Under the pieces are notes generated by a model. That model was not told where the DNA came from, searched no databases, and saw only the letters and a program-made list of their open reading frames with translations. This document shows, piece after piece, positions 23,993 through 32,539 of a stretch of DNA of 64,000 nucleotides. The number at the start of each line of letters is the position of its first letter. Positions within the stretch are counted from its first letter, which is position 1. The stretch lies in contig NC_017954.1 of assembly GCF_000264495.1 (NCBI RefSeq), forward strand, positions 806,001 to 870,000. Reading direction: 5' to 3'. Position numbers and translations under genes: made by a program. This DNA is from Thermogladius calderae 1633. GTDB taxonomy: Archaea > Thermoproteota > Thermoprotei_A > Sulfolobales > Desulfurococcaceae.

Positions 23993-25666
23993 ATGTACGC
24001 AAGCCTCACAATACTGACCCTAGCCACTGGTATAATGCTGGTCCTGCTACTCCACAAATGGAGGAGAGCTGTAGAGCTGGTGAGCGTGTCCGCAACGGGT
24101 TTAGCGCTGTTGTTCTCGCTCCTCTACTCCATTACAGGTGATGGTGGGGGCCTTCTAGGTCTGGGCTTTTTCGCGGACGGGCTGAGTAGGCTGTACACTG
24201 TTACCCTGAACTTCCTAGGCCTCCTGATCTTGACGTACAGCGTTGGATACATGTCGGACGAGGAGGAGTACACGAGGTACTACACCCTCATGTTACTCTT
24301 CATAGCTTCCATGAACCTCCTATTGCTTACGACAAACATAGTGGTCCTATACGTCTCCTGGGAACTGGTGGGTGTGTGTAGCGCCCTCTTGATCGCCTAT
24401 TACTGGTGGAACCCCAGGGCGAGGAGCGCTGGTGTCAAGGCTTTTGTGGTGACCAGGATAGGCGACATGGGGCTGATAGCCTTCGTGTCCACGGTAGCCC
24501 TGAAGCTCGGTTCCTTCGCTATACCAGACATCATATCCCACTACTCGCAAAGCCCTATCGAAGCCTATTCTGCATCCCTACTCCTACTGCTCGCGGCAGT
24601 CGGCAAGTCAGCGCAGTTCCCCCTGCACATATGGCTACCCGACGCGATGGAGGGGCCTACGCCCGTGAGCGCGTTACTCCACTCGGCTACGATGGTCAAG
24701 GCCGGTGTCTACTTGGTTTCGAGGTTCTACCCTCTCTTCGCCTACAGTGGAGTGGTCCTCGAGCTAATGGTCGCGCTGTCAGTGGTCACAATAATACTGT
24801 CAGGCTTAGCCGCACTGGCCTCCGTGGACATAAAGCGAGTGCTTGCGTATAGTACAATAAACAACATCGGGCTTATGTTCCTGGCCCTGAGCGTGGGCAA
24901 CTGGCTTATGGCGCAGCTGCACTTCCTATCCCACGCACTCTTCAAATCACTACTGTTCCTGTCGTCCGGGACGGTGACTAAGGGTGCGAAGACCAGGAGT
25001 ATCGACGAGCTCGGCGGTATGTGGTCGGCTGGCTACGCGAGGAGCGGCTTTGGCTTCCTCGTAGGAGCCCTAAGCACGGCCGGGGTACCGCCTCTACCCG
25101 GGTTCTTCACGAAGGCGGGCATACTCTTGTCATTCCTCGAGAAGTACCACGGGTGGACGGGCCTCTTCTTCGTCTTATTGGTGTCGCTCATATCGCCCCT
25201 CTACATCTTCAGGGCTTTCTTCAGGGTGTACACTGGGAAAACCCAAAGGGTGCCCGAGGTCTACGAGCCCGCCCCAATGGCTGTGACCGTGATGGCCCTC
25301 ACGGCCGCGAACCTTGCCGGCCCTATTATCATGTGGGACGTGTACCGCGTTCTAAACCGCACCGGCCCTCACTTGGTCGTGATCGACCCCTTCGACCTGT
25401 CGGCCCTAGCATTGGGCGTAATACTAGCATACTCGGTCTGGTACTCGGGCAGACTGGGCACGCTAAGGGTTGGGCTGCGGGGTCTGTCTGCTATTGCCAG
25501 AGAGGGCTTTTACCTCGACGCCCTTCTGGTCACGGCTAGTTCTTACTCGGCGAGGTTCCTGGTAGGAGCGGTAGCATACCTTAAACGGACTAAGCCGCCT
25601 GTCTTGACTCTGTGGATCATGGGGTTCCTACTGGTGGCCCTCATGGTTCTACTGGGCGTTTACTAG
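23993..25666 (+). CDS. NuoL-like antiporter-type subunit
   Basis: Ion-pumping subunit homologous to Mrp antiporters. The 557 residues carry about 14-16 helices with intact channel residues: SWELVGVCSALLI (helix 5 Glu), AVGKSAQFPLHIWLPDAMEG (helix 7 Lys, His) and HALFKSLLFLSSG (helix 8 Lys). The C-terminal part includes EGFYLDALL and a last hydrophobic helix, suggesting a shortened version of the lateral helix that in NuoL runs along the membrane arm. ATG 23993 is 3 nt after the K-like stop. Whether protons or Na+ are moved cannot be told. Confidence 0.92.
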   Translation: MYASLTILTLATGIMLVLLLHKWRRAVELVSVSATGLALLFSLLYSITGDGGGLLGLGFFADGLSRLYTVTLNFLGLLILTYSVGYMSDEEEYTRYYTLMLLFIASMNLLLLTTNIVVLYVSWELVGVCSALLIAYYWWNPRARSAGVKAFVVTRIGDMGLIAFVSTVALKLGSFAIPDIISHYSQSPIEAYSASLLLLLAAVGKSAQFPLHIWLPDAMEGPTPVSALLHSATMVKAGVYLVSRFYPLFAYSGVVLELMVALSVVTIILSGLAALASVDIKRVLAYSTINNIGLMFLALSVGNWLMAQLHFLSHALFKSLLFLSSGTVTKGAKTRSIDELGGMWSAGYARSGFGFLVGALSTAGVPPLPGFFTKAGILLSFLEKYHGWTGLFFVLLVSLISPLYIFRAFFRVYTGKTQRVPEVYEPAPMAVTVMALTAANLAGPIIMWDVYRVLNRTGPHLVVIDPFDLSALALGVILAYSVWYSGRLGTLRVGLRGLSAIAREGFYLDALLVTASSYSARFLVGAVAYLKRTKPPVLTLWIMGFLLVALMVLLGVY

Positions 25667-26968
25667 GTGGTCGCCTTGTACGCCGAGTACGTGTCCCTAG
25701 CAGGCGTCGTCGCCGTATCCCTCACACAAATCGCCCCGAGGAGGGTCAGGGACTGGGCGGCCCTCGTTATAGGAGCGGCTACTCTGGCGTCCCTACTGTA
25801 CTTGTCTGTCCTCGAGAGGTCGCTCGCGGGGCTAGTGGGCCTAACAGTCTCAATAGTGGGGATTGCGTCCTTAGTCTCGGCCTTCGGCCTGCTGGACGCG
25901 GGTAGGAGCGTGTTCACTCTACTGGTATTGGCGGCGTGCTCGTCCTCGACGATACTCGCGTACGCGACCGACGCCGTGGTCGTCTTTACCGCGTGGGAGA
26001 TCCTCAGCCTATCTGTCCTGTTCACCGCGGGCTACACGAAGTCGGAGGAGAGTGCGAGTGCGGTAATCAAGTACTTGGTCACGTGCTCAGCCGGCTCGCT
26101 ACTGCTCCTGACAGGCTTTGCGCTCGCGTTTGCCGAGACAGGCACCACAAGCCTGGCCGGCCTAGCGGGGGCTTCGCCTCTAGCCAAACTACTCGTGCTC
26201 GTCGGTGTCGGTGTAGAGGCCTCTCTGTTCCCTCTCGGATTCTGGCTACCGGACGTCTACGCGGCCGCCCCCGAGCCTGGGGTAGCAGTGATATCGAGTG
26301 CTGCCACTGGTGTCGCCAGTATACTGCTCTATAGGACGGTCCTCGCCGACCCCTTAGTAGGCAGGGTCGTAGCGATACTGGCGTCCCTCGGTGTGGTAGT
26401 CAGCGTAGCACACATGTACAAGGAGAGCGACCTTAGGAGAGTCTTGGCCTACTCTAGCATGTTCTCCTCAAACGCCATGCTCCTCGCGTTCTCGTCGAGT
26501 AACAGCCTCGCTATCTCTATGGCCCTCGTTTACTACCTGGCACACTCGCTATCCAAGACGTCCGCCTTCATACTGGCGGGGGGTCTACGTAGAGACTACG
26601 GTTACTCCAGCGTGCAGGACTTGGTGGGTGTGGCCTCTGGTTGGGGGGTGATGAAGCTTAACCTAGCGCTCTCGTTGTTGGGAATACTCGGGGTGCCCCC
26701 ATTCGTGTCCTTCTGGGGGGACTTCTACATAGCAGTCGGTCTGTTGGAGGCCGTCCCCGAACTAGGCGTAGTGTTTATGCTGGCGTTGATAGCGTTGATA
26801 CCAGTAATACTGAACGTGTTGTTTACGCTGGTATCAGGGACTGGTAGGTCCCAACGCGTCTCCTCCACCCCCGTCTACCTAGCGGTCTCCACGGCGTTGA
26901 ACGTACTGGCCATAGCCCTATTCCCATGGTACTCCTTGCTCCTGGCTTACGCGGTGACCGGTCGGTAG
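25667..26968 (+). CDS. NuoM/NuoN-like antiporter-type subunit with altered helix-7 motif
   Basis: Second antiporter-like subunit; 433 residues, about 12-13 helices, last gene of the operon. The helix 5 Glu is kept (AWEILSL, E111) and a helix 8 HSLSKTSAF is present, but the normally near-invariant GKxxxxPxHxWLPDA segment reads GVEASLFPLGFWLPDVY, so the central Lys is E184 and the His is G191. This may weaken or alter ion transfer. GTG 25667 directly follows the L-like stop. A T-run at 27010-27015 (TGTTTTTAACTCC) may end the transcript. Confidence 0.88.
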   Translation: MVALYAEYVSLAGVVAVSLTQIAPRRVRDWAALVIGAATLASLLYLSVLERSLAGLVGLTVSIVGIASLVSAFGLLDAGRSVFTLLVLAACSSSTILAYATDAVVVFTAWEILSLSVLFTAGYTKSEESASAVIKYLVTCSAGSLLLLTGFALAFAETGTTSLAGLAGASPLAKLLVLVGVGVEASLFPLGFWLPDVYAAAPEPGVAVISSAATGVASILLYRTVLADPLVGRVVAILASLGVVVSVAHMYKESDLRRVLAYSSMFSSNAMLLAFSSSNSLAISMALVYYLAHSLSKTSAFILAGGLRRDYGYSSVQDLVGVASGWGVMKLNLALSLLGILGVPPFVSFWGDFYIAVGLLEAVPELGVVFMLALIALIPVILNVLFTLVSGTGRSQRVSSTPVYLAVSTALNVLAIALFPWYSLLLAYAVTGR

Positions 26969-27031
26969 CTCTGCGGGGTCTACGAGGGTCGAGTATAGAC
27001 GCGTACATGTTTTTAACTCCGATAAGGTAAA

Positions 27032-27088
27032 CTATTAAAACCCTACTTTGCGTATCACAGAGTAGAGCCGCTCTGAATGGTGGAGTCT
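27032..27088 (+). promoter_or_regulatory. Promoter and ribosome site of ppsA
   Basis: CTATTAAAA (27032-27040) predicts a start near 27062-27066. GGTGGA at 27079-27084 supports ATG 27089 rather than ATG 27077, and the string GGTGGAGTCTATGAGTC repeats the context seen at the BMP gene. Confidence 0.55.
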
Positions 27089-29593
27089 ATGAGTCAGCCG
27101 AAAGAACAGAGGTTCGTTGTCTGGTTAGATGAGGTAAGGAAGGAGGACACACTGTTAGTGGGAGGCAAGAATGCGAACCTGGGCGAGATGATCGCAGCAG
27201 GTATACCAGTGCCGCCCGGCTTCGCCGTCACGTCGTACGCCTTCAAGTACTTCCTCGACAAGACGGGGCTAGCCGAGAAGATCTACTCGATGTTGAACAA
27301 GCTCGATGTCAACAACACGAAGGAGTTGGAGGAGACCACCGCCAAGATAAGGCAGATGATCCTAGAGCAGCCCATGCCGCCGGAGGTGGAGACAGAGATC
27401 AAGAAGTACTACAGGGAGCTAGCCAAGAGGCTCAACATGGAGCCCTCCAGGCTCAGGGTAGCTGTGAGGAGTAGCGCTACAGCAGAGGACATGCCCGAGG
27501 CTAGCTTCGCGGGCCAGCAGGACACCTACCTGAACGTGTACGGCGAGGACAACGTGGTCTACTACGTGAAGAGGTGCTGGGCCAGCCTATTCACGGCTAG
27601 GGCCACCTTCTACCGTGTAGCCCAGGGGATACCTCACGAGAAGGCGCTGATGAGCGTCACTGTCCAGAAGATGGTCAACAGCAGGTCTGCTGGAGTCATG
27701 TTCACTCTACACCCCGTGACAGGCGACGAGAACGTCATCGTGATCGAGGGGAGCTGGGGCCTAGGCGAGTCGGTGGTAGGAGGCAAAGTCACACCCGATG
27801 AGTTCGTCGTAGACAAGGGTTCGCTCAAGGTCGTAGAGTCCAAGATCAACAACAAGAACTTTGCTATCACCTTCGACCCTAGCAAGGGCAAGAACATCGA
27901 CATTAGGTGGGACGAGAACAAGAAGGCCTGGGTACACGAGGGTAGCGTTGTCGACGTCCCGCTAGCCAAAGTGGCCCAGCCAGACAAGACCGCTCTCACA
28001 GAGGAGGAGGTCAAGAGGCTGGCAGAGCTAGGACTGCTCATACAGAAGCACTACGGCAGGCACATGGACATAGAGTGGGCAGTCGACATGGACCTGAAGT
28101 TCCCCGAGAGCGTGTTCATAGTCCAGGCAAGACCCGAGACGGTGTGGAGCGTCAAGAAGGCCAAGGAGGCCGAGAAGAAGGTGGGCGCCGTGGAGGCCAA
28201 GAAGACCGTGAAGCTGGCAGAGGCCAAGATCCTCGCGAAGGGGTTGCCGGCGAGCCCCGGCGTCGGCGCAGGCGTGGCGAAGGTGATATTCGACCCGAAG
28301 AGCAAGGAGGCCATGGAGTTCAAGCAGGGCGAGATCCTCGTCACTAGGATGACCGACCCCGACTGGGTACCACTCATGAAGAAGGCTGCCGCTATTGTGA
28401 CCGACGAGGGTGGTATGACAAGCCACGCCGCTATCGTGAGCAGGGAGCTCGGTATTCCGGCAGTGGTTGGCACTGGTAACGCCACCAAGGCGATCCAGTC
28501 CGGACAGGAGGTAACTGTCGACGGCGCTAGAGGCGTCATATACGAGGGTATAGTTGAAGAGCTGGTCAAGCCCAAGGCAGCCGCCCCAGAGCAGCCCGTA
28601 GCCGGAGCCGTTGTCGCGGCTGTGGGCATCAGCCCGGAGCAGCTCTTGCCACTCTACCCGGTAACAGCCACGAAGATATACATGAACTTGGGAGAACCCG
28701 ACGCGATCGACAAGTACAAGGACCTCCCGTTCGACGGCATAGGGTTGATGAGGATAGAGTTCATCTTCACGGACTGGATAGGCTACCACCCAATGTACCT
28801 GATAGAGACGAAGCAGGAGGACTTCTTCATCAACAAGCTGGCTGCCGGTGTTGCCAAGGTAGCCCAGGCGATATACCCGAGGCCGGTGGTCGTTAGGTTC
28901 AGCGACTTCAGGACGAACGAGTTCAGGGGCTTGAAGGGCGGTGAGAAGTTCGAGCCGGACGAGAGGAACCCGATGATTGGCTGGAGAGGCGTCAGCAGGT
29001 ACATCCACCCGAAGTACGAGGCGGGCTTCAGGCTGGAGGTCAGGGCTATCAGGAAAGTCAGAGAAGAGATGGGTCTCACAAACGTCTGGGTCATGTTCCC
29101 GTTCGTAAGGACGCTGTGGGAGGTACAGAGGGTCGTTAAGATACTCGAAGAGGAGGGCCTCAAGAGGAGCAAGGACTTCAAGGTCTGGGCTATGGCGGAG
29201 GTTCCCAGCGTGGCGATACTCGCGGACAAGTTCGCCGAGTACGTGGACGGCTTCAGTATCGGTAGCAACGACCTGACACAGCTAGTCCTGGGCGCCGACA
29301 GGGACAGCCAGATACTCGCCGAGATGGGCTACTTCGACGAGAGAGACCCGGCGGTTCTCGAGGCCATAAGAATGCTGATCGAGAAGGCTCACAGCAAGGG
29401 CGCCACTGTCAGCATCTGCGGGCAGGCCCCCAGCGTCTACCCGGAGATCACGGAGTACCTAGTGAGGCTGGGTATCGACAGCATCAGCGTTAACCCCGAC
29501 GCGGTCGTATCGACCAGGAGGCTCGTCGCCAGCATCGAGAGAAAGATCATGCTCGAGAAGCTCGACGCCATCCTGAAGAAGATGAACCTCTAA
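27089..29593 (+). CDS. ppsA: Phosphoenolpyruvate synthase (pyruvate, water dikinase)
   Basis: Interconverts pyruvate + ATP and PEP + AMP + Pi in the cytoplasm, for gluconeogenesis or glycolysis in hyperthermophilic archaea. Three domains are seen: N-terminal ATP-grasp ([12 protein letters not shown], then [20 protein letters not shown] near 123-142), a swivelling phosphohistidine domain ([14 protein letters not shown] with His about 446), and a C-terminal TIM barrel with substrate residues ([18 protein letters not shown], and ICGQAPS with Cys about 777). The 834-residue length is normal. An Ala/Lys-rich segment near 350-375 links the first two domains. It is monocistronic, followed 60 nt later by the COG2403 gene, which may be co-regulated. 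Confidence 0.96.
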   Translation: MSQPKEQRFVVWLDEVRKEDTLLVGGKNANLGEMIAAGIPVPPGFAVTSYAFKYFLDKTGLAEKIYSMLNKLDVNNTKELEETTAKIRQMILEQPMPPEVETEIKKYYRELAKRLNMEPSRLRVAVRSSATAEDMPEASFAGQQDTYLNVYGEDNVVYYVKRCWASLFTARATFYRVAQGIPHEKALMSVTVQKMVNSRSAGVMFTLHPVTGDENVIVIEGSWGLGESVVGGKVTPDEFVVDKGSLKVVESKINNKNFAITFDPSKGKNIDIRWDENKKAWVHEGSVVDVPLAKVAQPDKTALTEEEVKRLAELGLLIQKHYGRHMDIEWAVDMDLKFPESVFIVQARPETVWSVKKAKEAEKKVGAVEAKKTVKLAEAKILAKGLPASPGVGAGVAKVIFDPKSKEAMEFKQGEILVTRMTDPDWVPLMKKAAAIVTDEGGMTSHAAIVSRELGIPAVVGTGNATKAIQSGQEVTVDGARGVIYEGIVEELVKPKAAAPEQPVAGAVVAAVGISPEQLLPLYPVTATKIYMNLGEPDAIDKYKDLPFDGIGLMRIEFIFTDWIGYHPMYLIETKQEDFFINKLAAGVAKVAQAIYPRPVVVRFSDFRTNEFRGLKGGEKFEPDERNPMIGWRGVSRYIHPKYEAGFRLEVRAIRKVREEMGLTNVWVMFPFVRTLWEVQRVVKILEEEGLKRSKDFKVWAMAEVPSVAILADKFAEYVDGFSIGSNDLTQLVLGADRDSQILAEMGYFDERDPAVLEAIRMLIEKAHSKGATVSICGQAPSVYPEITEYLVRLGIDSISVNPDAVVSTRRLVASIERKIMLEKLDAILKKMNL

Positions 29594-29653
29594 CCCCTTT
29601 AGGCAAACCAAAGTTTTTTATTCATGCCCTTTATTCTTCTACATGGTGTATAT

Positions 29654-30985
29654 ATGCCTAAGAGAGTCGTGATTGTAGGCGCTTCCGGTAGGGACTTCCA
29701 CAACTTCAACGTGTACTTCAGGGACAACCCCGAGTACCGTGTAGTGGCATTCCTCCAGACACAGATAAAGGGGCTGAAGACGAGGGTCTACCCTCCAGAG
29801 CTCGCTGGCAGGCTATACCCGAACGGGATACCCGTCCTCGGGATTGGGTACTTAGAGGAGCTCGCCGAGAACCCCGGGTTCGAAGAGGCGGTCTTATCCT
29901 ACAGCGACCTTACGTTCCAAGAGCTAGGCGAGGTAGTCTCCAGAGTCCTCAAGACGGGGGCCAGCTTCAGGATCCTCGGCTTCAAAGACACGATGCTGGA
30001 GAGCATTAAGCCCGTTGTAGCAGTGACGGGCGTGAAGACGGGTGTAGGGAAGAGCAGCGTCTCACGCGAGGTCGCGTTAGAGCTTAAGTCTAGGGGTTTA
30101 AGGGTGGGTGTTGTAAGGCACCCTATGCCGTACAGCGAGGTCTTCTACCCGGTTCAGAAGTTCGAGACGTTCGACGACCTAAGTAAGTACCAGATAACAG
30201 TAGAGGAGAGGGAGGAGTACGAGCACTACCTGAAACTGGGGTTCACGGTCTACGCCGGCGTAGACTACGGGATGATCCTGAGAGAGGTCGAGAAGAGCAG
30301 CGACGTGATCCTATGGGACGGGGGCAACAACGACTTCCCGTTCTACAAGCCAGACCTTTACATCACAGTGGCAGATGCTATGAGGCCGGGTATTGAGACG
30401 TCAGCTTTCCCGGGCATGGTGAACCTCCTTGCCTGCGACAACGTGATCATAAACAAGGCAGACCAGGCGACCAGGCAAGTGCTGGACAGCCTCGTGGAGA
30501 GGGTCAAGGCCCTGAACCCGAGAGCCGAGGTGAGCATAGCCGTAAGCGACGTGTTTATAGAGGAGGGCGAGCCGAAGGGTGTTAGGAGAGTCGTCGTTGT
30601 CGAGGACGCCCCCACTGTAACACACGGCGGTGCCGGTTACGGAGCCGGCTACGTGGCGGCCAAGAAGTACGGGCTCGAGGTAGTCGACCCGCGCCCCTAC
30701 GCGAGGGGCTCCCTGAAGGCGGTGTACGAGGAGTTCAGGAGTATAGGGCCCGTAGTACCCAGTATGGGGTACAACCCTGATCAGTTGAGGGACTTAGAGG
30801 AGACCCTGAACGCGGTGCCGGCTGACGCCGTTTTACTCGCTACGCCCAGCGACCTCACCAAGCTTATTAAGCTGAACAAGCCGGCTCTACACGTGTCCTT
30901 CAGGGTGCGCGTGGTAGAGGGCCCCACTTTCAAGGACATTGTAGACAAGTTCCTGGAGAGGGCCGGTAAAAAATTCATTTTCTAG
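29654..30985 (+). CDS. COG2403-family P-loop protein (cyclic 2,3-diphosphoglycerate synthetase-like)
   Basis: Members of this family are annotated as predicted GTPases or as cyclic 2,3-diphosphoglycerate synthetase-like, an enzyme making a thermoprotective and phosphate-storage solute. The N-terminus VVIVGASGRDFHNFNVYFRDN is the family hallmark; a Walker A loop GVKTGVGKSS lies near residues 135-144, followed by ILWDGGNNDFPFYKPDL and INKADQAT. The 443-residue size fits. ATG 29654 (MPKRVVIVG) is chosen; the in-frame ATG 29624 would add ten odd residues and leave little room for a promoter (GTTTTTTATTC, about 29612-29622). The 3' end overlaps the convergent phosphoesterase gene by 11 bp. Actual product formation is unproven. 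Confidence 0.82.
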   Translation: MPKRVVIVGASGRDFHNFNVYFRDNPEYRVVAFLQTQIKGLKTRVYPPELAGRLYPNGIPVLGIGYLEELAENPGFEEAVLSYSDLTFQELGEVVSRVLKTGASFRILGFKDTMLESIKPVVAVTGVKTGVGKSSVSREVALELKSRGLRVGVVRHPMPYSEVFYPVQKFETFDDLSKYQITVEEREEYEHYLKLGFTVYAGVDYGMILREVEKSSDVILWDGGNNDFPFYKPDLYITVADAMRPGIETSAFPGMVNLLACDNVIINKADQATRQVLDSLVERVKALNPRAEVSIAVSDVFIEEGEPKGVRRVVVVEDAPTVTHGGAGYGAGYVAAKKYGLEVVDPRPYARGSLKAVYEEFRSIGPVVPSMGYNPDQLRDLEETLNAVPADAVLLATPSDLTKLIKLNKPALHVSFRVRVVEGPTFKDIVDKFLERAGKKFIF

Positions 30986-32456
30986 CCCTAGCCCTCCTGA
31001 GGTACAGGTAGGCCAGGGCGAGCACGAACAGTAGGACTACAACTACCGTCACGACATCCCGAGCCACAGTCGCCTCGGGAGCCCCTGTTGTTACCTGCGC
31101 CGTCGTTGTCGTGGTTGTCGTAGTAGAGGTAGCGGCTGGAGATGGTGCCATCGTGGTAGTCGTCGTGGTTGTAGTAGTTGTAAGAGTAGTCGTAGTCGTC
31201 GTGGTCCTCGTAGTGGTGGTCGTCCTCGTAGTGGTCGTGGTCTGCGTGGGCTGTACAACCATAGGTGGCGAGACCGCGGTGACGCCAGACAAGTTTAAGG
31301 CGGAGAGGTCTGCTAACCCTGCTCTGACCTCGACCACAGTCGCCTCGTAGGGCCTGTCGAGGCTCTGCACGTAGACGTAGGCGTTGGTCAGGTTTGTCCT
31401 TATCGCCTTACTCGACTCGTCGTACGTGGCGTAGGACACCGAGTTGGCTGGAGCGAAGCCGACGAGGTAGACGACTGTGCTACCGGCCGTCCAGACCAGC
31501 CTGACAGGCACGTCACTGTAGTTCCCGTACACATCCAGCTTGGTGTTGTTCACAACGAAGCTGACCGAGTCGACTACTCTCACTGTCACGTTGCCCGAGC
31601 CCGGCCCCGCCTTCAACGGTATGTAGCTGTACTCCCCGGTCGGGTAGAGTACTAGGACGACGTAGTTGTGGGTCGACGAGCAGAATGTAGCGTTGGACGA
31701 GGAGCAGCCGTAGAGAGGCGCACCTCCACCGCCCGTCACGAGCCAGAGTGTGCTGGGCGTCGCGTTCTCGGCGTAGCCGTGCCAGTGGCTCTGCAGGACT
31801 ATTCTCGGCGGGGCAGGGAGAGAGGATGAGAAGTTCAGTATCGCGCTGGCCTTGTCTGGCTCCTCGTCCTGCATGTTGTGACCGACGTAGGGGTAGATAG
31901 GCCTGTGGTAGGCCAAAATTAGCGACCTGTTGCCAAGACCGCTCAGCGTCGCGTTGAGCCCGTAATAGAGGTCGCTGAGAGACCCCTCAGCGTTGAGCGA
32001 GGCGATCCTCCACCCGGGTATGTCGTCGAAGACGACGGTCGTGTTCCCCACGTACGCCGCGTAGTAGCTCCAGGAGTCGGGGCCGTAGGCCACGTCGTGG
32101 TTGCCAATGACCGGTATGAAGTTGTCGATTCTAGCCTGCGACAACAGGTTGTAGAACGCCTTGTACTGGTCGAGAGTGCCAAAGGACACGAAGTCGCCTC
32201 CACCGATCACCGCCTGGGGGTATATCCAGCTGATTTCGTTCAGTATGTCCACGAAGACATTTGGGTACACCAGCGAGGAGGGGCCCGAGGTAGACGAGGG
32301 TCTGTTGTCGCCCCACACGACCAGCACGTAGTAGGGTAGGTTCTGCGGGAGAGGTCTAGAAGTGGCCTGCTGGAGGGGCTGCGCTCCCTCGGCGTGTACA
32401 CCCATGGCGGTGGTCAACGTCAGGAGCAGCAATAACGCGGCTATCTCATGCCTCAA
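30975..32456 (-). CDS. Secreted, Thr-stalked, membrane-anchored metallophosphoesterase
   Basis: Surface calcineurin-like phosphohydrolase. Order: signal peptide (about 1-22), catalytic domain with VVWGDNRP, GGGDFV, GNHD and QSHWHGY as the metal-binding motifs, a C-terminal beta-rich region, a Thr-rich stalk (about 405-450, mostly TTT with few other residues), then a membrane helix (about 465-485) and a basic tail. The first motif has DNR where many relatives have DXH. TTG 32456 is the only reasonable start and lies about 35 nt after an A/T box. It shares the stalk/anchor plan with the three surface proteins at 34624, 36873 and 38095. The natural substrate is unknown. Confidence 0.85.
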   Translation of the reverse strand: MRHEIAALLLLLTLTTAMGVHAEGAQPLQQATSRPLPQNLPYYVLVVWGDNRPSSTSGPSSLVYPNVFVDILNEISWIYPQAVIGGGDFVSFGTLDQYKAFYNLLSQARIDNFIPVIGNHDVAYGPDSWSYYAAYVGNTTVVFDDIPGWRIASLNAEGSLSDLYYGLNATLSGLGNRSLILAYHRPIYPYVGHNMQDEEPDKASAILNFSSSLPAPPRIVLQSHWHGYAENATPSTLWLVTGGGGAPLYGCSSSNATFCSSTHNYVVLVLYPTGEYSYIPLKAGPGSGNVTVRVVDSVSFVVNNTKLDVYGNYSDVPVRLVWTAGSTVVYLVGFAPANSVSYATYDESSKAIRTNLTNAYVYVQSLDRPYEATVVEVRAGLADLSALNLSGVTAVSPPMVVQPTQTTTTTRTTTTTRTTTTTTTLTTTTTTTTTTMAPSPAATSTTTTTTTTAQVTTGAPEATVARDVVTVVVVLLFVLALAYLYLRRARARK

Positions 32457-32539
32457 CTACACGTCACCGATACTAGCTTGACTAGGCGAGCTTTAAAACC
32501 TGTTTTCCAATTAGCAAGCAGTGTAATGGTGGATAGGTA
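32457..32539. promoter_or_regulatory. Divergent promoter with one symmetric TTTAAA box
   Basis: CTTTAAAACC (32491-32500) lies at promoter distance for both flanking genes: about 26 nt to a start near 32469 on the minus strand (phosphoesterase) and near 32521 on the plus strand (PIN-ATPase). GGTGGAT at 32526-32532 is the ribosome site for GTG 32540. I see no second box, so one symmetric element may serve both directions. Confidence 0.5.

Noticed and set aside
19581-26968. Assignment as an Mbh/Mrp-type hydrogenase
   Set aside because: No MnhE/F/G/B-type Mrp subunits are present; the gene set is nuo-like (A, J, K, L, M) instead.
19581-26968. Assignment as a formate hydrogenlyase
   Set aside because: The C-D fusion resembles HycE, but there is no formate dehydrogenase or formate channel gene in the window.
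28028-29008. Long open frame (326 codons) on the minus strand inside ppsA
   Set aside because: It is antisense to a well-conserved enzyme and its composition is what GC-rich codons produce on the complementary strand; no promoter or ribosome site.
31095-31250. ACN-rich tracts as microsatellites or CRISPR-like repeats
   Set aside because: They are in frame, encode Thr-rich stalks and use mixed codons; no spacer structure.
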